From Natronohydrobacter sp. (GTDB taxonomy: Bacteria; Pseudomonadota; Alphaproteobacteria; Rhodobacterales; Rhodobacteraceae): a stretch of DNA of 64,000 nucleotides. Position 1 is the stretch's first letter, and each line of letters opens with the position of its first letter. The notes beneath the pieces are model-generated. The model was given only the letters and a program-made list of their open reading frames with translations, made no database searches and was not told the origin of the DNA. The stretch is from the NCBI GenBank assembly GCA_007125005.1, contig SLDY01000035.1:21620-85619 (forward strand), read 5' to 3'. Of the stretch, positions 52,781-62,879 are shown piece after piece. A program made the translations under genes and the position numbers.

Positions 52781-54166
52781 TTAGTCAAGGACATAGCCGT
52801 AAGCGCCGCCGAAGTCCTGTCGTGCCACCTCCCCAAGTGCGCCAGAGCCAGGGGCGGCAAGGCGACCATTAAGAAACAGGTCGCGTTCTGTGGGTGGTCT
52901 GATGCGGTCGGTAGGAAGCATCAAGGCATCGCCACGTGTAGGCGTCACGAGATGCGCAGTAATTATGATAACGAGTTCAGTCTGGCTACGCTGATAATCT
53001 GCGCTACGGAAAAGAGCGCCGAGAACAGGCAATTCGGACAACCACGGAACTGCGCGCGATGCGGCTCGGAAGTCATCCTCAAGAAGACCTGCAATCGCGA
53101 AACTTTCGCCATCGCGCAATTCAACTGTTGTTTGTGTCGAGCGTGTGCGAAAGGCATTAACCGTGCTGCCTGCAAGCGTTATTGAATTTGCCGTATCCAG
53201 CGAACTGACAGCGGCGTTGAGTGTAAGATTAATGACGTTGTCATCAAGAACCCGCGGCGTGAAGGCCAGCGACACCCCGAAAGGCCTATAGTCGATACTG
53301 ACACGCCCGTCGCCATCCGGCACAGGAACCGGGTACTCACCCCCTGCCAGAAAGCTAGCTTCTTGTCCTGACAAGGCTGTAAGGTTTGGCTCGGCCAATG
53401 TGCGCGCCAACCCCTGTGTTTCAAGGGCCTCGAGTAGCACTTGCGCTGTCAGACGGCCACCGCCCAAACGGAAGGCAAGGTAACCCTCGCGCGGTGTGTT
53501 GCTAATGGTTTCAGAGGCGCCAACCGGTTGGTTTGCATAGATCCCGGTATCGGCAAGAACACGGCTGCCGCCCGCTACTGACAGGCTGGCCCCGAGGTTC
53601 TTGCTTACGCCGCGCGACATCTCAGAGAATCTGACTTTCAGCATAACCTGCTGCGTTCCGCCAACACTCATCAGGTTCGAGATGCGGTCCGGCGCATAGC
53701 GTTGTGCGAGCTCAAGCGCCGCGTTCAGGCGCGCAGCACTGGAAACAACGCCGGAAAGCACAATACCGTCATTTGCAGTACGCACTTCGATAGGCTCATT
53801 TGGCAAGATTTGCCGCAGGCGCTCGCGAAACTCGGCAATGTCGGGCGTTACCTGCACCTCGATATTGGAAATCAGCGTTCCGTCCAAACCGAGGATTGTG
53901 AGGGTTGTGCGTCCGGGGGTCTTGCCCAGTACATAGATAGACCGGTCTGAGAGTGTCGAGATATCTGCAATGCCAGGATTGGCAATGGAGAGCTCTGCGA
54001 AGGGGTTATCGGTCTCGACAACAACTGCCCGGTTCATCGGCACACGCAATGTAGAAGCTGCTTGGCCATTCACAACACGGAATGTATCTGCCTGAGCGGA
54101 AGGTGCAAAACCAGTGCTCGGCAATAGAGCGAGCACCAGCGCCGCTGCCAGGATCGATGGTCTCAT
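52781..54166 (-). CDS. cpaC: Tad secretin RcpA/CpaC (type II/III secretin family)
   Basis: Signal peptide, BON-like region, VMLKVRFSEMSRGVSKNLG, GGEYPVPVPDGDGRVSIDYRPFGVSLAFTPRVL. Confidence 0.95.
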   Translation of the reverse strand: MRPSILAAALVLALLPSTGFAPSAQADTFRVVNGQAASTLRVPMNRAVVVETDNPFAELSIANPGIADISTLSDRSIYVLGKTPGRTTLTILGLDGTLISNIEVQVTPDIAEFRERLRQILPNEPIEVRTANDGIVLSGVVSSAARLNAALELAQRYAPDRISNLMSVGGTQQVMLKVRFSEMSRGVSKNLGASLSVAGGSRVLADTGIYANQPVGASETISNTPREGYLAFRLGGGRLTAQVLLEALETQGLARTLAEPNLTALSGQEASFLAGGEYPVPVPDGDGRVSIDYRPFGVSLAFTPRVLDDNVINLTLNAAVSSLDTANSITLAGSTVNAFRTRSTQTTVELRDGESFAIAGLLEDDFRAASRAVPWLSELPVLGALFRSADYQRSQTELVIIITAHLVTPTRGDALMLPTDRIRPPTERDLFLNGRLAAPGSGALGEVARQDFGGAYGYVLD

Positions 54167-54446
54167 TTTGCCTGCCTTTTCAACTGCTCTTTGTAAATTA
54201 CCCAGCCGATTTGGTTTCGCCGGATGCTGCGCTTAACAACGCATTTGGACCGAGTATGCTACAATCGCGATTTTTTATCAATCTTCTAGTGTTTGCGGGC
54301 AGATCTTGATGTGTTTTTCGCAACAGAACGCATCACGGATTCGATATTTCGAGGCAAAGGGAGATCAATCCACACGATCTTGAAGAAGCAAGGTCATGCT
54401 TGGCCGGTTCTGATGTAGCATCGCGCGCGCTGTTTAAACTGCCTCA

Positions 54447-55286
54447 TCAATTTGTGCATGGGATCTCGATCAGCACCATTTCATTGCCACGCCGAGTGCG
54501 GACGTGACACTCGCGTTCCTTTATCTCGACTTCCTGCTCGCGCACGATACCAAGCATGCGGTCTTGTGTTACCTCCACGAATTCCGAAGCATTCAGATCG
54601 TGGGCGCCAAGAAGCGCCAACGCGAGACGGCCCGAACTCTGCGCCTGCGCGAGTTTTGCTGCTTCGCCAGGTGTTGCTTCGACAGTCACCGTCTGCGGGG
54701 AGGAGATTGCCGTTGTGCGATCCATGTCTGCATTCTGATCCACTGCGATCAGGCGCAAATTGGACTGGATAAGCTGCGTTACTTCACCAATATTCGCAGA
54801 TCTGCCCGTCCAGAAAACATCGACGCGATCACCGGGCCGCAAGAAGCCGGCAACACCAGTTGTTGCATTCACTGGGATCGTGAAGGCGCGCATGCCAGGG
54901 CTGAGATGAGATGTGATGCCAGCTTCTTTGCCTGGCTCGGTCAGCTTTGATGCCAAGATCGGTTCGCGCTGATCCATGGCCCGCAAGACCACTCTCTCGG
55001 AGATGCCATTGGGGAAGAGCTTGTCAAGTTCTTCATCGGTGAACGCACCTGCAGGCATTGCGCTAGCCGGGAAAGGTTGTCTGCGCAACTCGTTGCGGGT
55101 GATTCTTTGCCCATAGACAAGGTCTTGACCCGCTACGATAATATTCACCATTTCAACTGCGTTACCGCTTGATTGCGCCTGAACTAATTCGTTTTGCATC
55201 CGGGTTATGTAGAGATTGGTCTGATAGACAGCAAAACCGGCAAGCGCGACACCTGCGATCAAGACAAGTCCAAATACAGCTCGCAT
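54447..55286 (-). CDS. cpaB: Tad pilus assembly protein RcpC/CpaB
   Basis: MRAVFGLVLIAGVALAGFAVYQ, SAF-like region IVAGQDLVYGQRITRNELR, RAFTIPVNATTGVAGFLRPGDRVDVFWTG. Confidence 0.93.
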   Translation of the reverse strand: MRAVFGLVLIAGVALAGFAVYQTNLYITRMQNELVQAQSSGNAVEMVNIIVAGQDLVYGQRITRNELRRQPFPASAMPAGAFTDEELDKLFPNGISERVVLRAMDQREPILASKLTEPGKEAGITSHLSPGMRAFTIPVNATTGVAGFLRPGDRVDVFWTGRSANIGEVTQLIQSNLRLIAVDQNADMDRTTAISSPQTVTVEATPGEAAKLAQAQSSGRLALALLGAHDLNASEFVEVTQDRMLGIVREQEVEIKERECHVRTRRGNEMVLIEIPCTN

Positions 55287-55857
55287 TTCAGGGCCTTTCA
55301 TACTTCGCGCTGTGCGCGTGAACAATTCCTCTAGTATTGGTGGATAACGCCTCAACCGGGCGACAAATGGCTTAGAGTGTGGCGGCTTTGTGGCATCTGT
55401 TTGCGCTTCGCGCCAGAAGTCGCGGGTGCGCGGCGTATGAATTTGACGGCGTTTCCGGCCTCGGCTTTCCTCGTCACGGTCGTCCGCAGCGATTAATCCC
55501 CCGGATCAATTGCTTCAAGCCCCAGCCCTGCTCGTCTTCGCTCCATGAAGACTGCGATGTGTCAGAAACCCTAGGTTCCGCAATGTGCTCAAACTGTCCC
55601 ATGAGCGCTGACGTCAGACATTCGACGGCCAGCGGAACGCCGGGATAGCCGCGACCATTATCGACCAGAAACACCGCGCCAAGGCCGATCGGAGTGCCAA
55701 TGATAGCCAGAGACATTGTGGTGGCAGACAGGCGCGACCGCCAGCGGCTCGCTCGGAGAGATAGCGATGAACAAAGGTGCAACGATGCTGATGAGTGAGA
55801 TGACATCCGTATAGCGGGCGATTCCCCAGTGCTGTTTCCGGTTGAGCGTTCCGGGGT

Positions 55858-57615
55858 ATGGCCGGGACCGGTAATCGACTATATGCTGAACTCAATGAGG
55901 CCAAGGGCACAGGGGTAAGCGTGGACACTAGCTTTGCATCGATCTTCTACGAAATTTCACTTCTGGTGCTTCTGGCAGCTGCGGTAGGTTTTGTCGGCCT
56001 TCTGCTGCGTCAGCCTCTTGTCGTCGCCTTTATAGCCGTTGGCGTGATTGCCGGACCCGATGTGCTGGGGCTCGTCTCTTCGGTCGATTTCATCGAGACG
56101 CTTAGCCAGATCTCGATAGCGGTCCTACTTTTTCTCGTCGGCCTGAAACTCGATGTCAGTCTCGTGCGCAATCTGGGCAAGGTGGCGGTGGCGACGGGAC
56201 TCGGGCAGGTCACCTTCACGGCATTTTTTGGCTTTCTGATTTGTCTGGCGCTCGGGATTGACCCGCTCACATCGCTTTACATTTCGGTGGCGCTGACCTT
56301 CTCCTCGACCATCATCATCGTCAAGCTGTTGTCCGACAAACAGGAAATCGGTGCACTGCATGGCAAGATCGCGCTGGGCTTTCTGATCGTGCAGGATATC
56401 TTTGTGGTCTTGGCCATGGTCACGCTCTCGGCGATCGGGGTCGGGTTGGGCGAGGATTCGGGTGGGGTCTGGGAGGTGGTGCAGGTCTTCCTCGGCGGCG
56501 CGGTGATGGTTGTCGCGGTGATCCTGTTCATCCGCTACGTGGCCGATCCGCTCTTGTCGCAGGTCGCGCGCTCGCCCGAGTTGATGGTGATCTTCGCAGT
56601 GGGCTGGGCCGCCAGCCTCGCCGCCCTAGGGGATGCGCTGGGCTTCGGTAAGGAACTGGGTGGGCTGCTGGCGGGGGTTTCTCTGGCTTCGACCGAGTTC
56701 CGTGAGGCGATCAGCTCGCGGCTGGCCTCTTTGCGTGACTTCCTGCTGCTTTTCTTCTTCATCAATCTCGGCGCGGCGCTGCAACTCTCGACGTTGGGCG
56801 ACCAGATCGGGCCCGCAATCGTGCTGTCGCTTTTCGTGCTGATCGGCAACCCGCTGATCGTGCTCGCGATCATGGGCTTCATGGGCTACCGCAAGCGCAC
56901 GGGTTTTCTGGCCGGACTGACAGTAGCGCAGATCTCCGAATTCTCGCTGATCTTCATGGCGATGGGCATAACTATCGGACACATCGGCGGTGAGGCGATG
57001 GGGCTGGTGACGCTGGTGGGCCTCGTAACCATCGCGCTCTCTGTGTACATGATCACATGGTCGCACAAGCTCTACGAGATCTGCGAGCCATACTTGGGCA
57101 TCTTTGAGCGCCGCAACGCCTTCCGTGAGACCGCTGACACCGAGGGAACGGCCGAGGCGCGCGGGCATGACTTCATCGTGTTCGGGTTGGGCCGCTATGG
57201 CTGCCGCATCGGCGCACGGCTGCAGGAGCAGGGCTATCGCGTGCTGGGGATCGACTTCGACCCAGAGGCACTGAAGAACTGGCGACGGATGGGGATCGAT
57301 GCGATGTATGGCGACGCCACCGATCCCGAATTCGTTGCCCATATGGACCTAAGCGGTGTCGATGCAGTGGTCTCGGCTGTGCCGCGAGACCGGGGTGCGC
57401 TCACTGAGGCCGACCCCCAGCTTGCGCTGCTGCACGGCTTGCGTTCAGCGAACTACCAGGGCCGGGTATTCCTTTCCGTGCAGAAGGTGGCGGAGGCCGA
57501 CGAATTGCTGCATCAGGGTGCGAGCGTGGTTCTGAAGCCCTTTGACGATGCAGCGGATTATGCCGTGCGGCAACTGACTGGCGACTCCAGGGATCGAGCA
57601 GCGCCGGAGGGCTGA
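55858..57615 (+). CDS. Kef-type cation:proton antiporter (CPA2) with C-terminal TrkA-N/RCK domain
   Basis: FVGLLLRQPLVVAFIAVGVIAGPDVLGLV, FLLLFFFINLGAALQL, GLGRYGCRIGARLQEQGYRVLGIDFDPEAL; true start may be GTG at 55921. Confidence 0.93.
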   Translation: MAGTGNRLYAELNEAKGTGVSVDTSFASIFYEISLLVLLAAAVGFVGLLLRQPLVVAFIAVGVIAGPDVLGLVSSVDFIETLSQISIAVLLFLVGLKLDVSLVRNLGKVAVATGLGQVTFTAFFGFLICLALGIDPLTSLYISVALTFSSTIIIVKLLSDKQEIGALHGKIALGFLIVQDIFVVLAMVTLSAIGVGLGEDSGGVWEVVQVFLGGAVMVVAVILFIRYVADPLLSQVARSPELMVIFAVGWAASLAALGDALGFGKELGGLLAGVSLASTEFREAISSRLASLRDFLLLFFFINLGAALQLSTLGDQIGPAIVLSLFVLIGNPLIVLAIMGFMGYRKRTGFLAGLTVAQISEFSLIFMAMGITIGHIGGEAMGLVTLVGLVTIALSVYMITWSHKLYEICEPYLGIFERRNAFRETADTEGTAEARGHDFIVFGLGRYGCRIGARLQEQGYRVLGIDFDPEALKNWRRMGIDAMYGDATDPEFVAHMDLSGVDAVVSAVPRDRGALTEADPQLALLHGLRSANYQGRVFLSVQKVAEADELLHQGASVVLKPFDDAADYAVRQLTGDSRDRAAPEG

Positions 57616-57643
57616 GCGCCGCCTGAATTCTCGCGGGCGGCGC
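57616..57643. terminator. Hairpin just after the antiporter stop
   Basis: gcgccgcc ... ggcggcgc, 8-bp perfect stem, 12-nt loop. Confidence 0.6.
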
Positions 57644-57786
57644 AGGATTCTACTGTCGATGGCTGCGCTGATCAGCGCGGTGATTGCGCTCGTCGCTACT
57701 TGCCAAATACGGTGTTGCATTCCCGACTGATGCGGCGGGATTATCAGGGGGAAATCCCCCCGCACAGCGATGTCGTGTTCATGCCT

Positions 57787-58680
57787 TCACGACGCCATTT
57801 CTTTCATGCGCTGCCATACATCCTCCAGCACCGCGGAATCCGCGTCAGATAGCCGCGCCGCGAACAGCGTCATCGAGACCGACGGCATTTCGCCACTTAG
57901 GTTGATTAATCTACCCGCACGGATATCATCATGCGCAAGCCGTTCCGAGATCCACGCGACGGCAAAGCCCGTGCGGGCAAATTCCCGTGCGGCCAGCGTG
58001 AGTGAAGTCTCAAGTCTCACACGCAGGACGCCAACATCCGTCAGGCGTGGAAAGATCACATGGCGCTGAACCTGTCCCAAGAAAACATGTTCCGGATAGG
58101 CTATCACGGGGATTTCGCCATTCGCGTAAAACTGTTCGAGTTTGGTCATCCCTTCAGCGGCGAAGACCGGGATCAGCTCCTCATTACCGATTTGCAGCAA
58201 TTCCAGAAAGTCTGAGCCGGAGATTGGGTCGGCCGTTGCGACATCGTGAATGATTGCAATATCGGCGCGCCGGGTCATGATCTGCGCCAAACAATCGTCC
58301 CGATTGGCAGAACGTAACCGTGTATCAATGTCCAGATCTGCGAACCAGCTCACGATTTCTGGTGCGAGCGTCGCGGCAATTGCGTGTTGTGACGCGATTA
58401 CAATACGGCGGCGACGTAGCCTGTCTTTGTCTCGCAGGGCGATCGTCAGCTCGCGCATGCCGACAGCAAGCTCGCGCATACGCTCCAGCTGATCCTCGAC
58501 ATTTGGCGATATTCGCGCCGGACGTGCTGTGCGATCGAACAATGTCACATCAAGTGCCTGCTCGATCTGTCGGATCCGACGCGAAAAGGCAGGTTGGGAG
58601 ATATTGCGTTTTTCGCAGGCGGCCAGAAACGACCCTTCTTCCGCCACGGCAAGGATATCCTCGATCCATTCGAGCCGCAT
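57787..58680 (-). CDS. LysR family transcriptional regulator
   Basis: MRLEWIEDILAVAEEGSFLAACEKRNISQPAFSRRIRQIEQALDVTLFDR, typical LysR HTH. Confidence 0.95.
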   Translation of the reverse strand: MRLEWIEDILAVAEEGSFLAACEKRNISQPAFSRRIRQIEQALDVTLFDRTARPARISPNVEDQLERMRELAVGMRELTIALRDKDRLRRRRIVIASQHAIAATLAPEIVSWFADLDIDTRLRSANRDDCLAQIMTRRADIAIIHDVATADPISGSDFLELLQIGNEELIPVFAAEGMTKLEQFYANGEIPVIAYPEHVFLGQVQRHVIFPRLTDVGVLRVRLETSLTLAAREFARTGFAVAWISERLAHDDIRAGRLINLSGEMPSVSMTLFAARLSDADSAVLEDVWQRMKEMAS

Positions 58681-58754
58681 GGCTCCCCCTTTGATTGCCA
58701 CGCCAGCTTTGACGCTATGCCTGTCAGTCAGCGCGCTGTTTTATCATCCAGCTA

Positions 58755-59237
58755 TTACCAGCCCAAGAAACCACGCGGCAAAGGAACGAAGAGAATCTTC
58801 GAAAACAACCAATGGCTGGCGAATGCCAATACTGTCGCAACGGCGATTGCACGCAAATGGGCGAGGGGCGGAAACTGCCGGAACTCGTTTTGCTCGCGGA
58901 TAACACTCTGACCGACAGTAAACCAAAAGATGTAGAACATCAGAATACTGGTCAGAATAAACCCGAGACGAGGCAGCAGTACTGCCCAGAGCAGCAATAG
59001 ACCCATAGCCCACGCCATGCGACGCGGGCTGGATTCGCCGAATAACGGCCCCGGCGCCGCAGCAAAGATGCCTTTTGCGACAAGCAAGAGTGAGCAGGCG
59101 GCCATGAACACCAATATGGCATTAGGCCATTGTGCGCTCAGCGGAGTCCAATTTTCTCGTGAAGTGAAAAACACCAGTGTGATTGCCAGCCCAAGAAGAC
59201 CGGAAAAAACGTCGCTGTTGAACAAGCGTGCCATCAT
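58755..59237 (-). CDS. tctB: Tripartite tricarboxylate transporter TctB family protein
   Basis: Four hydrophobic segments, GLLLLWAVLLPRLGFILTSILMFYIFW; overlaps tctA stop. Confidence 0.85.
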   Translation of the reverse strand: MMARLFNSDVFSGLLGLAITLVFFTSRENWTPLSAQWPNAILVFMAACSLLLVAKGIFAAAPGPLFGESSPRRMAWAMGLLLLWAVLLPRLGFILTSILMFYIFWFTVGQSVIREQNEFRQFPPLAHLRAIAVATVLAFASHWLFSKILFVPLPRGFLGW

Positions 59238-60754
59238 TTCAAATCCTCCTCTGCAGGCAGTCGTTTACGCCGCGCTTCCTGCACCATAGGCCAGAACAGT
59301 GTCAGGAGCACCATGGCAATCAATACCCATGACATCCAGTTATCGAACAATGCGTAAATTGGCACATCATGCACAGCGCCACCTCGCAGCATGGACATGG
59401 AGAAGCCCTGCTCCGCGATTGGCCCGAGGATGAGCCCCAACGCGATTGGTGCAGGCTGCATCCCGATATTCCGCACCATATATCCAAAAATGCCGATACC
59501 GACCATGATGAACACATCGATGATGCTATTGCGCATGGAATAGGCACCCAGAATTGACATAAAGGCAATTGCTGGAACCAGATAGGTCACGGGCACACTG
59601 CACACGGCTCTGCAGATCATCCGCCCGCCCAACACGCCCACAACCAGTAGCGCAATCGCAGACACTCCCAGTGATAGAATGAAGCCATATGCCAGTGTTC
59701 CGCTTTCAGCGAACAATGCGCTGCCGGGCCGGATGCCATGCAACATCAGCGCGCCCAACATAACCGCTGCGGGCGGGGAGCCCGGAACGCCGAGCGTCAG
59801 AAGCGGCACGACACTACCGGCGACTGCGGCATTGTTGCTGGATTCAGAGGCGATCACGCCTTGCGGGTTGCCCTTTCCGAAACTGTCGGGGTTCTTATCC
59901 GCGCGCTTGGCTTCATTATAGGCTACAAGGCCAGCGACATTATTTCCTGCGCCCGGGATGATCCCGATGATCAGGCCTATGGCTGAAGACCGAAGAACAT
60001 TCAGGGGTTTTCTCACAGTCAAGGAGAAAGCCTGTGATAATTTCACGGAGCCGCGCGAGTAATCAACATCGACGGATTTCTTGGCCGTGACCGCCAGCCG
60101 GATCAATTCGGGGATTGCGAATAGCCCTATCAGGGCGACGAGCAACTGCACGCCGCCTTGAAGCTGTGAAAATCCGAACAGAAAACGGGATTCACCGCCC
60201 AGAGGCGAAATGCCGATCGTGCCGATTAGCATACCGATAGCGCCGCCCAGCAGCCCTTTGAAAAGCGACCCGACCGAAAGGGCGGCGATCAGGCTCAGCC
60301 CCAGAACTGCCACCCAGAAGTATTGCGCGGGCCCAAATCTGATCGCAATATCGGTCAGTGGTGCCGCCATAGCGATAACAGCGATGACCGCCAGCACGCC
60401 GCCAACTACTGATGCTACTGTCGCTACAAGGATTGCAAGTTCTGCTTGCCCGTTCTTTGCCATTGGATAGCCATCCAGCGTTGTCGCGATGGCGCCAGGT
60501 GTACCGGGTGTATTGATCAAGATTGCAGTGAATGCACCGCCGAACATGGACGAAGTATAGACTGCGCCCAGCAGAACCATCCCGCTAAGCGGGTCCATGG
60601 TGAATGTGAATGGAACCAATAGCGCCAATGCCATGGTCGCTGTCAGTCCCGGAACCGACCCGACGAACAACCCGACTGTCGTACCCACTGCGACAAGCAG
60701 AAGAGAATCGAAGGTCAGAATGGCGGCAAGCCCACGTGCCAGATCTTCTAACAT
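59234..60754 (-). CDS. tctA: Tripartite tricarboxylate transporter permease TctA
   Basis: GLFVGSVPGLTATMALALLVPFTF, GIIPGAGNNVAGLVAYNEAKR, GVIASESSNNAAVAGSVVPLLTLGVPGSPPAAVMLGAL. Confidence 0.96.
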   Translation of the reverse strand: MLEDLARGLAAILTFDSLLLVAVGTTVGLFVGSVPGLTATMALALLVPFTFTMDPLSGMVLLGAVYTSSMFGGAFTAILINTPGTPGAIATTLDGYPMAKNGQAELAILVATVASVVGGVLAVIAVIAMAAPLTDIAIRFGPAQYFWVAVLGLSLIAALSVGSLFKGLLGGAIGMLIGTIGISPLGGESRFLFGFSQLQGGVQLLVALIGLFAIPELIRLAVTAKKSVDVDYSRGSVKLSQAFSLTVRKPLNVLRSSAIGLIIGIIPGAGNNVAGLVAYNEAKRADKNPDSFGKGNPQGVIASESSNNAAVAGSVVPLLTLGVPGSPPAAVMLGALMLHGIRPGSALFAESGTLAYGFILSLGVSAIALLVVGVLGGRMICRAVCSVPVTYLVPAIAFMSILGAYSMRNSIIDVFIMVGIGIFGYMVRNIGMQPAPIALGLILGPIAEQGFSMSMLRGGAVHDVPIYALFDNWMSWVLIAMVLLTLFWPMVQEARRKRLPAEEDLK

Positions 60755-60848
60755 GGTTGAACAGTCCCCGGATACACGGATGAAGGAGGGCCGCAGATGC
60801 TGCGACCCCCGATATGTTTTTTCAAGACATCATACACGACGCGTATTC

Positions 60849-61838
60849 TTACTGGAGCATACCGAGTTCGCCGAGCAGCTCCTCATATTCGACTTTCAGC
60901 CGCTCAACCAACTGGGCGCTTTCTTCCGGACCGTAGAAGACTGGCTGAAAGCCCATCTCGGTTTTACGCTCCGCCTGATCGCGATTGATACTGTCCAGTG
61001 TCTCGACGATCTTGGCGATATTTTCCTCAGGGATACCACGGGGGCCCAATGCGCCGCGATAGATTGCTTCAACCACATCATAGCCATGTTCGCGGAAGGT
61101 AGGCACGCCAGGGAACATGTCGATCTGTTCTTCTGTTGCCACCGCGAGAGCGCGGAATTTGTCGCTGTTCTGCACTGCCATGGTCGAATTGGTCATAAGT
61201 GCGGTAACATGCCCACCCTGAAGTGCAGGGATGGTTGGGCCAGACCCGGGGAAGGGAATCCAGGTTACGGTAATATCCGCTGCCCGCATCAGCCGCACAG
61301 TTGCCAGGTGATTGCCGCTGGCAGTGCCTGTGCCGCCCACGGTGATCGATCCGGGCGCTTCTTTCGCTGCCGCGATGAAATCCTCAAGCGTTTCAAACGG
61401 GCTGTCTTCCCGTACGACCAAGACTTGCGGTGTCGAATGATAGGTATAGAGGACATGCAGATCATCAGTCTGATATCCCGGATCACGGGTCATGGGCTGT
61501 GCGATGATGTGCGGAATGCTGAAGCAGGCAAAAGTGTAGCCATTTGCCGGCTGATCCTTCACATGCGACCAGCCAACGGCGCCGCCACCGCCCTCACGAT
61601 ACTCGATCACTACATCCACACCCATCAGCTCCTGCATGGGGTTCTGCTGCATCCGCTGGACGATATCGCACTCACCGCCGGGGCTGAACGGATTCACATA
61701 CGTAATTGTCCCTGAAGGAAAATCCGCAGCTGCGGGGGATGAAAACAGCGCCATTGCGCCGATTGCGGCCACCGCCAGTGATAGCTGTGTACGCTTTTCG
61801 GTGGGTCTTTCTGCATCTGATGACATGGCATCCTCCAT
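60849..61838 (-). CDS. tctC: Tripartite tricarboxylate transporter substrate-binding protein (TctC/BUG family)
   Basis: Signal peptide; FPSGTITYVNPFSPGGECDIVQR, VTVGGTGTASGNHLA, ALAVATEEQIDMFPGVPTFREHGYDV. Confidence 0.94.
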   Translation of the reverse strand: MEDAMSSDAERPTEKRTQLSLAVAAIGAMALFSSPAAADFPSGTITYVNPFSPGGECDIVQRMQQNPMQELMGVDVVIEYREGGGGAVGWSHVKDQPANGYTFACFSIPHIIAQPMTRDPGYQTDDLHVLYTYHSTPQVLVVREDSPFETLEDFIAAAKEAPGSITVGGTGTASGNHLATVRLMRAADITVTWIPFPGSGPTIPALQGGHVTALMTNSTMAVQNSDKFRALAVATEEQIDMFPGVPTFREHGYDVVEAIYRGALGPRGIPEENIAKIVETLDSINRDQAERKTEMGFQPVFYGPEESAQLVERLKVEYEELLGELGMLQ

Positions 61839-61868
61839 TTACGTTGGTCAGGTCTGGACTGGGGCTGT

Positions 61869-62879
61869 TCAGGCAGCCTTCTGGTTTTCGAATAGATGGC
61901 CGTAAGCAAACAGTGCGGCCGAACCGCCTGTGTGCAGGAATACGACCCGCTCATCTTTCTTGAATGCGCCGCTTCTGATCATGCTCACAAGCCCTGCGAA
62001 GCCTTTGCCGGAATAGACTGGATCCAGAAGAATGCCTTCGAGCTGTGCAAGTAAAAGCATTGCCGAAACCATTTCATCGGTGGGCTGGCCATATCCTGGA
62101 CCAACTTGATCATCATAAGCAATAACGATTTCACGGGGCAGGGTGCCGCGCACGCCGATCAGCCGGGCTGTTTGCTCGGCAAGCGCATGAACAATGTCAA
62201 TCTGCTTCTGGCGCGGTGCGCGTACGGAAAAGCCAGTTACTGGTATCGGGGCGTTAAGAGCAAAAAGTCCTGCCAGAAGCCCAGCTTGGGTTCCTGCGCT
62301 GCCAGTGGCATGTACGATATGGTCGATCTGCAGCCCCTTGGCATCTGCTTGGCACACCAGTTCCTGTGCGCAAGCGGCATAGCCCAGCGCACCGATGGGA
62401 TTGGAACCACCGCCGGGAATGAAATAGGGTTTATGCCCTTGCTCCCGCAGCGTTTCGCTTAGCGCGATGCCTTCGGCATTCATGTCCAGCCCTTCTGGCC
62501 GAAAATCGTACTGACACCCCATCATTTGATCGAGAAGTACATTCCCAGCGGTCTCGTAATCAGCCCCTTGGTTGGTTACACGACGCTCCAGCAGCGCGTG
62601 GCAGTCAAGTCCGGCGCGGCATGCGGCGGCTGCGGTCTGGCGTACGTGGTTGGACTGCGTCGCGCCTTGCGTGACCAGTGTATTTGCGCCTTGCTTCAAT
62701 GCATCTGCCAGCAGGAATTCAAGCTTGCGCGTTTTGTTCCCACCAGAGGCAAGGCCGGTGCAATCATCCCGCTTGATCCAAATTTCGGGTCCGCCCAGAT
62801 GCGCACTGAGTCGGTCAAGCCGTTCAAGCGGCGTTGGAAAATGTCCAAGTTGATACTTTGGAAAGCGCGCCAGATGCAT
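61869..62879 (-). CDS. PLP-dependent D-cysteine desulfhydrase / L-cysteate sulfo-lyase / ACC deaminase family enzyme
   Basis: [91 protein letters not shown]. Confidence 0.88.
   Translation of the reverse strand: MHLARFPKYQLGHFPTPLERLDRLSAHLGGPEIWIKRDDCTGLASGGNKTRKLEFLLADALKQGANTLVTQGATQSNHVRQTAAAACRAGLDCHALLERRVTNQGADYETAGNVLLDQMMGCQYDFRPEGLDMNAEGIALSETLREQGHKPYFIPGGGSNPIGALGYAACAQELVCQADAKGLQIDHIVHATGSAGTQAGLLAGLFALNAPIPVTGFSVRAPRQKQIDIVHALAEQTARLIGVRGTLPREIVIAYDDQVGPGYGQPTDEMVSAMLLLAQLEGILLDPVYSGKGFAGLVSMIRSGAFKKDERVVFLHTGGSAALFAYGHLFENQKAA

Noticed and set aside
56626-57342. 238-aa - strand ORF
   Set aside because: Antisense to the Kef-type antiporter; His/Gln-rich shadow composition.
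60597-61715. 372-aa + strand ORF
   Set aside because: Antisense to tctC/tctA; shadow frame.
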